Shown here piece after piece: positions 57,341 through 64,000 of a DNA stretch of 64,000 nucleotides. Position 1 is the stretch's first letter. Each line of letters begins with the position of its first letter. This DNA comes from Hemileia vastatrix (lineage: Eukaryota; Basidiomycota; Pucciniomycetes; Pucciniales; Zaghouaniaceae). A program made the translations under genes and the position numbers. The stretch spans positions 5,916,501 to 5,980,500 of the forward strand of contig JASXTE010000001.1 in the NCBI GenBank assembly GCA_030280995.1, written 5' to 3'. The notes below the pieces were generated by a model. It saw nothing but the letters and a program-made list of their open reading frames with translations. It was not told the origin of the DNA and did not search any database.

Positions 57341-58519
57341 ACTAGTTTTTTGACTTCGAACTAGTACCTTCTCTTTCCTTCAATTTTACACAATCTTCCA
57401 GCTTGTGCTTACCCCCACAATACATACATAACCCATTATCTGCTCGTCTCTTCCTCTCAGCTTCTTTAAGTTCCCCTTTAGGGTCCAGTACTTTACTGAT
57501 ATTGCCTGGGGTCGAGCTTTTTGGTCGAGGTTTGTCCTTTCCCTTATTAGGTTTGGATTGAGTTGTCCGCGGGTGTAAAGAAGGTCCTAATTTATAATTT
57601 AGGCCTTGAGATTTGTTGGCGTATCAACGATGTTGAAGTTGTCCTTGGTAAAAACCGTCAAGTTCGAGGGTTCGATCCATTAAATCCGTTAAAGTAGTCA
57701 TCTTCTGACTGTGAAGATTTAATTGATCCAGAATCCTCGAAGGAAGTCCCTTTTTGAAATGATACTTGAGGGCAGCATCATTCCAACCCACTTGAGTTTG
57801 AAGTGCTTTGAAATTTGAGATGTATTCAGAGGCTTTACCATTATCACTCATGCAAAGGAAGTCCAGTTTGATTTCCGCCTTGTCAGTTTTGTTAGGGTAA
57901 CCAAACAACGTAAAAAGTTGATCTTGAATTTTTCCCAATTATTGATGAGTAAGTGGGTCTCTGTCGAAGAGAGCATGAGAAGATAAGGTTTGAACCACCT
58001 TGCTGCCTTTCCGGCTAGGAATGAAGAAGCATAAAAAACCTCTGATAGGTCATTATTAAAGGTTCGAGGGTCATTATGGAACAGTAACTTGCATGTTTGC
58101 AAGAAGAATTGCGATCTGTCCGGATGTTCTCCATCGAATCTATCAGGAGATTTCATAGAAGGAGTTTTGAATTTAGATCCCTCTGAAGACATTGGATTTG
58201 AAAGGGTCTTCATGAAAAGTCTCATAAAGTCTTCCAGAGAATTAGGATTAGATGGTCCCGGTTCTGGAGGTTGACCAGAAGGGTGTGTAGCAGGGGAAGA
58301 TGGTGCCTCGTGCATTGTATCCTCACCTTCTTCATCATCACTAGAATCCTAAAAATCTTGTGGAATGTCTTCTACAGATTGGACTGAATTTTGCCGTTCC
58401 CTAAGGTCAAGAGGTTCCAGGGAGTGAGTGCGGGAAACAGGCCGTGTGGCTGTTGGCCTGCTTCTGGCGCAAGCTCTAGTAGTAGCGCCTGTAGGAGGAG
58501 TGCGTTGAACAGGTGCCAT
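57341..58519 (-). pseudogene. Gag of chromovirus 2, broken
   Basis: Starts at MAPVQRTPPTGATTRACARS (58,519), passes a TAG near 58,351, then DSSDDEEGED, a proline-rich linker, and the capsid region FKTPSMKSPDRFDGEHPDRS, LLFHNDPRTFNNDLSEVFYA and AARWFKPYLL. After a frameshift near 57,930 it continues DQLFTLFGYPNKTDKAEIKL, GLPSRILDQLNLHSQ and DLMDRTLELDGFYQ. A zinc knuckle CMYCGGKHKLEDC (CX2CX4HX4C) lies at 57,390-57,428. The FKTPSMK...FDG...LLFHNDP arrangement resembles Gags I recall from rust fungi. Confidence 0.75.
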
Positions 58520-58593
58520 TTTTAAGAATTTAGAAAACACCTGAAAAGCACGTAGTAGTGCAAGAATGAGAACTATGGAGAATTAAATTATAC

Positions 58594-59354
58594 TGTCACC
58601 AGACAACCTACGCACAAGGTTGAGGATTTTCCTGTAAGTGAGATGAGGAGTTTAGATACTTCTTTGAAGCACAGAGGGATGGTTCGAGGAAGTGATTCGA
58701 AGATGACTCGAAGGAAGAACTACTGCTTCGAGATATTTTCGAGAAGAATCCCAATATAGTTTAAAGGTAATTTTAAAATTCTTATAATCTCACAAAGGGT
58801 TGGAAACTCAACAATCAAGGTTTTAGGATTTAGAAATGATTATTGAGAAAAGTAAGAAAGATACAATAATAATGATTTCACTTAAAGCTTTTACCACTAT
58901 TAACTATAAATACGTTTTATAATTTAATTCTAAAGAGTATCGAACCAAAAACCCAACCTTTTTATATCCTTTATTCCTCCTCGCATTGACCTCATACCCA
59001 TCTATTATTCCGCACATCACAGACCATTAAAAATACATCCATTACACCTGGACCCTCCTCACTAACATCCGTCAACCCCTTAATAACCCACAGACATTTC
59101 ATAAACCTTCTAATGTACTATTATATTGATTATTGCGCTGTGCGTTGCTTATTGAGAAAAAGAATAAGACACACTATTGAGAAATTGACTAATTTTGATT
59201 TAGAGTTTAGAATAGCGCGGTTGAATAGCGAGTACACAAAGGAAAGTCACAGTTGCTATGGAGAATTACTTTCCGCTCTTCGAGTATGGATTTGAGTCTC
59301 TTATTATTGATTTAATAAGTTACTTTTGCCTTGAGTGTCACGTGGTGTGTGACA
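58594..59354 (-). repeat. 5' LTR of chromovirus 2
   Basis: 761 bp, from TGTCACCAGACAACC to GTGTGTGACA on the plus strand. Drives the minus-strand gag-pol. Differences from the other LTR cluster in the first ~170 and last ~60 bp. Confidence 0.9.
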
Positions 59355-59359
59355 ATATT

Positions 59360-59752
59360 ATGTAATTTTTTAAATTGATTTTATTTTATTATATTTTAAA
59401 ACACTCATTTTATTTAATTCATTTCCTCAAACTAAATCAAATCAAATTGTATTGTATTGTATTATATTTAGTTGTATTTGGTTAAGTATTATACGATTTC
59501 ATTTTATTTTATTAGAATATTATTTTATTTTATTGCACTTTATTACATTATTTTTTGAAATATATAATAATGATTAATTTTTTTTATCCCATTTTATACC
59601 ATTTGTATTTTTCTTTTTTTAATTCTAGCTATTATACTCATCCATCTGTCTTCTTTATATTCAATTAAATTATAACAAGTCTTAATTTCATTTAATTCAT
59701 TTAATTATATTTTATTGATGCTGTTGTATAGGCATGTAGAAGCATTAAGTTG
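59360..59752. other. AT-rich spacer
   Basis: TTTTATTTTATT-type sequence right of the chromovirus; no gene. Confidence 0.4.
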
Positions 59753-60118
59753 GTTGAACTGGCTGGTGAACTCTGATGTACAGACATAGATCACAGTTCA
59801 CAGGCAAAAAATTGGATGTGGAACTCTGATGTATGGCCATAGATCCGAGTCCACATGGATAAAAATGGGTGGTGAAATTTTATGTACAGCCCTAGATCAG
59901 ATTTCACATGCATCAAATTGGATGTGATACTCAAATATGGGCATAGATCAGGGTACACTTGCATAAAAATGCAAGTGGTACTCTGATGTATGGCCGTAGA
60001 TCAGAGTGAACATGCATAAAAATGGTTGGTGAAGTCAGATTTAAAGCTGTAGATCAGAGTACCACATGCATGAAATTGGGTTGTGAACTCTGATATATGG
60101 GTTTATATCAGAGCTCAC
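59753..60118. repeat. Minisatellite of ~57-60-bp hairpin-forming units
   Basis: Six diverged units built as (G)AACTCTGATGTA-TGGCC-ATAGATCAGAGTTCAC followed by ATGCATAAAAATGGGTGGTG. Within each unit ACTCTGAT and ATCAGAGT form an inverted repeat, so each unit can fold alone. Not coding. Confidence 0.75.
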
Positions 60119-62639
60119 CAGCTCATATTAGAATTAAAAGACTGTTATTTACACATTTATATCAACTTTTGAAATGAAATAAGATATTAAAAATTAAATT
60201 CAGATGTAAGAGTATAAAATATACTAAAATAAAACAAAGCAAAATAAAATAAAATAAAATTAAACAAAATAATAGTAAGTGAAATGAAATGAAATATAAT
60301 ATATTATAATACAGTATTATATAGTATTATAGAATAAAATAAATCAAAATAATATCAAATAAAATAAAATGAAGTCAAGTAAATATTTTTTTAAAAGGAA
60401 TCATTAAAATTAAAGAAAATTTATAGCTCATTAAGAAACATTATCAAAAAAATTGAATTTTTTTATGAGCTAGGTTTTTTCAGTTTAGTTGAAAGGATAT
60501 AGATAAACCAATGCATTCAAATATAACCTAAGGACAGACCCTGAAGCCTAATAATCTGTTTATCAATATAAATAGGTGTAAATAAAATACTTCTTTATGA
60601 ATAGGGCTCTTATAGCTCTCATTAAAAAAACTGAATACAAATGAGTTTAATAGGTCTCTATGTTCCCAGATACCTTTGTAATTAAATTTAAAGCTCATCA
60701 TTTACATTATATGCCAGTTTATTAATTCTTAAATTTTTTTAGAAAATTCAAAGAAATTAATATGTTTAATGTTTTAGCTAATTTGAAGTATTCTCAGGAT
60801 GAGATTTGAATTGGGAGTTCAATCAGAGATCCATCAAGACTGAGATTAAACTTGTGATAAGATAATAAAAAATATATAAAGAAAAAATTCTATTAAATAA
60901 ATGTTTTTGAAAAAAATTATTTAACTTGGGAAATTGAAGGACAAACTATAAAAAAACATATTTAAAAAATATATTTAAATTTATTGATAATAAATTGAAT
61001 TAATTTTTTGTAGATGTTTATATAAAATTAAAAGTTTATTTCCAAATTTAAAACATGTAAAAAGGTCTTGTATGACATTTTAAGTGGAATCACATAGAGA
61101 TTAGGAAAAACATCTGTAACTGACAATCAGTACAATATAGGAGATTAAAATTCAATATCTTCATCCCAAGACTGATGTTTAAATTTGTGGAATAATATAA
61201 AATTATAGATTTTATTTAATGTAAATGCCTTCTTCTAATTGTTACTAAATATCTTTGAGATTTTCGATTTTTATTGTAGGTTTTTTTTCTTAAAATATTT
61301 TATGGATAATAAAATTTGACTGATTTTTCAAAGAAATTTATAATTATTATCCTTATCAAATCAAATTATTGGAAAGAATAAATGTACTACTATGTATTGA
61401 TTAATTTTGATATTTCATTACTTTTGATTTTTTCAATTTTTTTATTGATATAAGCAGTAAAAACTTATGTATCTTGAATTGCTGAAGATCTATACAAAGC
61501 CTTAAGCTAGAATTTTATTTCAGTTAAATTTAAAATGAAGGTCTCCACTTTAGTATAGCAGGGTGAAGAATTTAAGACCATAACTCAGTATTCATATGAT
61601 TGAAATAAAGCTGCTTCTGTACTTAGATATATAAGATTAAGGTGAATTATTATGTTTGGTAATACAATAGCATCCACTCTCTTATTTTTAAAAATTCTTA
61701 TTTCAATTTTTTTCAACCACTTTTTCTAGTTTTCTCACTCTTACTTGCATCTCTATATGCAATCATATTTGCTCAACAAATGTTTTTCTACCTTTCTTTC
61801 ACCTTTCACTTTTCTCTCCTCCTTTTTCTTTCACTCCCTATCCCACAAATCTTAACCTGTTTCTTTTCCCATAAAATAGCTCCCCACTCCTTTCAATACA
61901 CTTCAATAAAAAATAAAACCCATTCTGATCCCATTTTCTATCCTCAATTATATTTTCAGACTCTTTTAACCCATTTTACTTCCCTCTCTACCCCTTTTTT
62001 TCAACCTATATCTCCAATTTTTATCATCACCCTTTGAACTTTGCTACAATTAAACTCTCATCAATCCCTTTTCATTTTCTTCTCAAAAAAATCTCTTGGT
62101 TTCTATGAGCTATAACAGGCATAAAGGTCTGGGGAAGTGATAAATAGGGATGGAAAGAAAAGGAAAGGGGTAGGGATGCTTTTAAAGGGTCAGAGAGCAT
62201 TTGATAGCAGAAGACAGGGTTTAAAATCATGGAAAAAATTGTCTTCAGAGAAAAGAAAACAAATTTATAACAAGGGAATAATATTATAGATAATTATTTA
62301 TGTAAGAGAGAATGTAGGGATGGAGAGGTAATTAATTATTGGCGAGTCATCTAGAAGAAGCATGAAAAGAAGGACAAAAGAAGAAAGTAGGATAGGAAAT
62401 AAAGAGTAAGTGGTAAATAGGATTTTGAGAAATGAAGGTTGATTGAATTTATGGAGAGTAATACAACAATACTTTATGAGAAATAACACAATAGTAGTTT
62501 CAAATGATATTAAATATGTTGATTTTAGTAAATTATATTTCAATGTGCGGCAATCAAGTAATATTATTAATAGACTTATGGCCACCATAATATTATATAA
62601 AATTTAAATTAGAATTGTAGTACTAATAAAAATAATAAT
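60119..62639. other. AT-rich gene-free stretch
   Basis: No recognisable gene or transposon. Contains AAATAAAATA-type simple sequence (60,220-60,380) and a pyrimidine-rich block (61,690-62,040) whose 85-codon frame is low-complexity. Confidence 0.4.
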
Positions 62640-63543
62640 AATTGTTTTATAGTTAAGATATGATAAAATATGAGTGTAAATAAGTGATGATTACTAGAGA
62701 GGTTTCCAAGGCTATTTTATAGGCAAGAAGATCTTCCCAAGCGTCTCAATTTTAGCTACATGGAATATAGTAATATGAAAAAAACAGGTATTTTAATTTA
62801 ATTGAAACATACAAAACAAGAAGAAAAATTACCCCAATAAATTGTACCTGTGAATAAGAAATAACTATTCCCACCATACAGTCCCAAAACAAATATAATG
62901 AACGACTACGTGAATATGAAAACTAAGAACCATGGGAAAGGAAATCTAAAAAAGGTAATACAAATAGCTGAAAAGGTTTAATTAAAACAAAAGGAATTAT
63001 TTTCACACCTTTTAATTCAGTATAAAGAAAATTAAATTAATCATTTTAACCATTTCAAGTAATTAAATTATTAATTTAGTTGAAAAAACTAATTAAATTA
63101 ATAAAATAACCTATTTAGAATGAGAAAAACAATTTTTCATATTAAATAAGTATTTTACTTAATTTAGTAATTTTAATGACACAATTAAGGGTCAAGGAAG
63201 CACCCAATATTTGTGGATAATATTTAATGATAAGTTGTATTTTAGTTTATATAAATTTTATTATTCAATTTGTAATTACATTATAAGTTGTCTTTTATAC
63301 TTATAATATAACCTTAAATAATTAATTTATTTATTTAGAATACATACAAAATGTGCCATGATATTATAGAATATAATATTTTATATGTAATAAAAAGTTT
63401 CTTAATATAAAACTATTTTACTTAAAAAATATAATTTTATTCAATAAGATTTTTTAATGTAAAAATGTATAGCATTATTCCCTTAAATTATTCCAGTAAT
63501 TTTTAATATAATTTACTGGGCTCCTGAGATAGCCTGGCTGACA
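62640..63543 (+). repeat. LTR-like repeat family B, copy 2
   Basis: Same orientation as 48,890-49,847, with GGTTTCCAAGGC, TATAGGCAAGAAGATC, GACACAATTAAGGGTCAA, GCACCCAATATTTGTGG and the end CTCCTGAGATAGCCTGGCTGACA. No coding sequence; the 5' edge is approximate. Confidence 0.5.
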
Positions 63544-64000
63544 TTAATAGTGTTCTACAAAATATAATAATAATAAAACATGAGAAATATTTTATATAAT
63601 ATAAAAACATGAATGGAATCAATTCAAAAAAATAGAAATCAAATAAACCATTTTTATACTATTCATTCCAATAAATTTTCATTTTATGTCTCTCTTTTTT
63701 CATATTTTGAAGATTAAGGGTTAATATATTTTAAAAAATACTATTACATGCATATCCTTTTATTTATTGAATATAAAACAGAATTGATATCTATATTTTC
63801 ACTTAATTTTATCACCAAAATATTATTACATTCATTTTTATAAGAGTTTTACATTTTTCAGAAATTTTAAATATTAGTAATTTTTAGTAAATTCATTTTG
63901 AATAATTAAAATTAAATTTTTGTTTAAAATCCTTACTTAAGAAATTAAATGGAAGATATTAATTCTCAAAATATTTTTCTTGAATGATTTACTTTTGTTC
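63544..64000. other. AT-rich end of window
   Basis: Nothing recognisable. Confidence 0.4.

Larger units (their letters stand above)
50945..59354 (-). mobile_element. Ty3/Gypsy chromovirus 2 with extra antisense gene
   Basis: 8,410 bp bounded by two 761-bp LTRs with TGTCA...TGACA ends and a perfect 5-bp target duplication ATATT (50,940-50,944 and 59,355-59,359). On the minus strand it encodes Gag, protease, RT, RNase H, integrase and a chromodomain (58,519 down to 53,697). Between the chromodomain and the 3' LTR lies a 2-kb region (51,706-53,696) with an additional gene on the opposite strand. Several premature stops are explainable as C-to-T changes on the coding strand. The primer-binding site and purine tract were not recognised. 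Confidence 0.9.

Noticed and set aside
57655..57685. GGTTCGATCC-like tRNA T-arm motif
   Set aside because: Lies inside the Gag coding sequence of chromovirus 2, with no A-box or clover-leaf around it.
1..64000. CRISPR arrays, bacterial operons, phage or integron-type systems
   Set aside because: The window is eukaryotic (spliced genes, LTR retrotransposons); no repeat-spacer array with constant spacing was found.

Overview
The window is nuclear DNA from a filamentous fungus, most likely a basidiomycete rust (Pucciniales) with a large, AT-rich, transposon-bloated genome. This rests on two spliced host genes with short GT-AG introns, a chromodomain-bearing Ty3/Gypsy element whose Gag resembles rust Gags as I recall them, PIF/Harbinger and Ty1/Copia elements, and very low GC outside a short gene island. 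No species is claimed.

Layout. 1-5.4 kb: LTR fragments, a 198-bp MITE and a decayed PIF/Harbinger copy. 6.5-8.5 kb: an 866-bp segment duplicated in tandem, each copy carrying a long GGTGGA-type array. 8.5-12.7 kb: AT-rich sequence with minor repeats. 12.7-24.2 kb: a second Harbinger copy split by a Ty3/Gypsy element (14,954-21,818), itself split by a 1,291-bp LTR-like insertion (three nested layers). 26.0-31.9 kb: the host island, with two divergently transcribed genes: an aquaglyceroporin on the minus strand, reconstructed here as 16 exons including 15-, 8- and 10-nt micro-exons, and the B subunit of DNA polymerase alpha-primase (POL12/POLA2 family, 6 exons) on the plus strand. The 647-bp shared promoter contains an ACGCGT (MluI cell-cycle-box) motif. 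33.4-38.3 kb: a Ty1/Copia element with 111-bp LTRs. 39.1-47.5 kb: LTR remnants and a third Harbinger copy with a 1,491-bp solo LTR (perfect 5-bp target duplication) inside it. Two full 260-bp CACTA-like MITEs with 3-bp target duplications lie at 41.6 and 47.9 kb. 48.5 kb: a (GAA)n array. 50,945-59,354: a minus-strand chromovirus with 761-bp LTRs and a perfect 5-bp target duplication. 59.75-60.12 kb: a minisatellite of hairpin-forming units. The rest is AT-rich with a second copy of another LTR-like repeat.

Most unusual content. (1) The minus-strand chromovirus carries an oppositely oriented, apparently spliced extra gene between its chromodomain and its 3' LTR. It encodes a CX2CX6C-X12-CX2CX6C cysteine array like a Zn2Cys6 cluster, a basic stretch and a lysine-rich C-terminus, and has a TATA-like box just inside the LTR boundary. 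(2) The aquaglyceroporin is cut into many tiny exons whose phases close exactly to a 363-residue protein with both NPA boxes. Every mobile element seen is damaged, mostly by stops explainable as C-to-T changes, so the accessory sequence looks like aged, silenced transposon DNA around a small active island.
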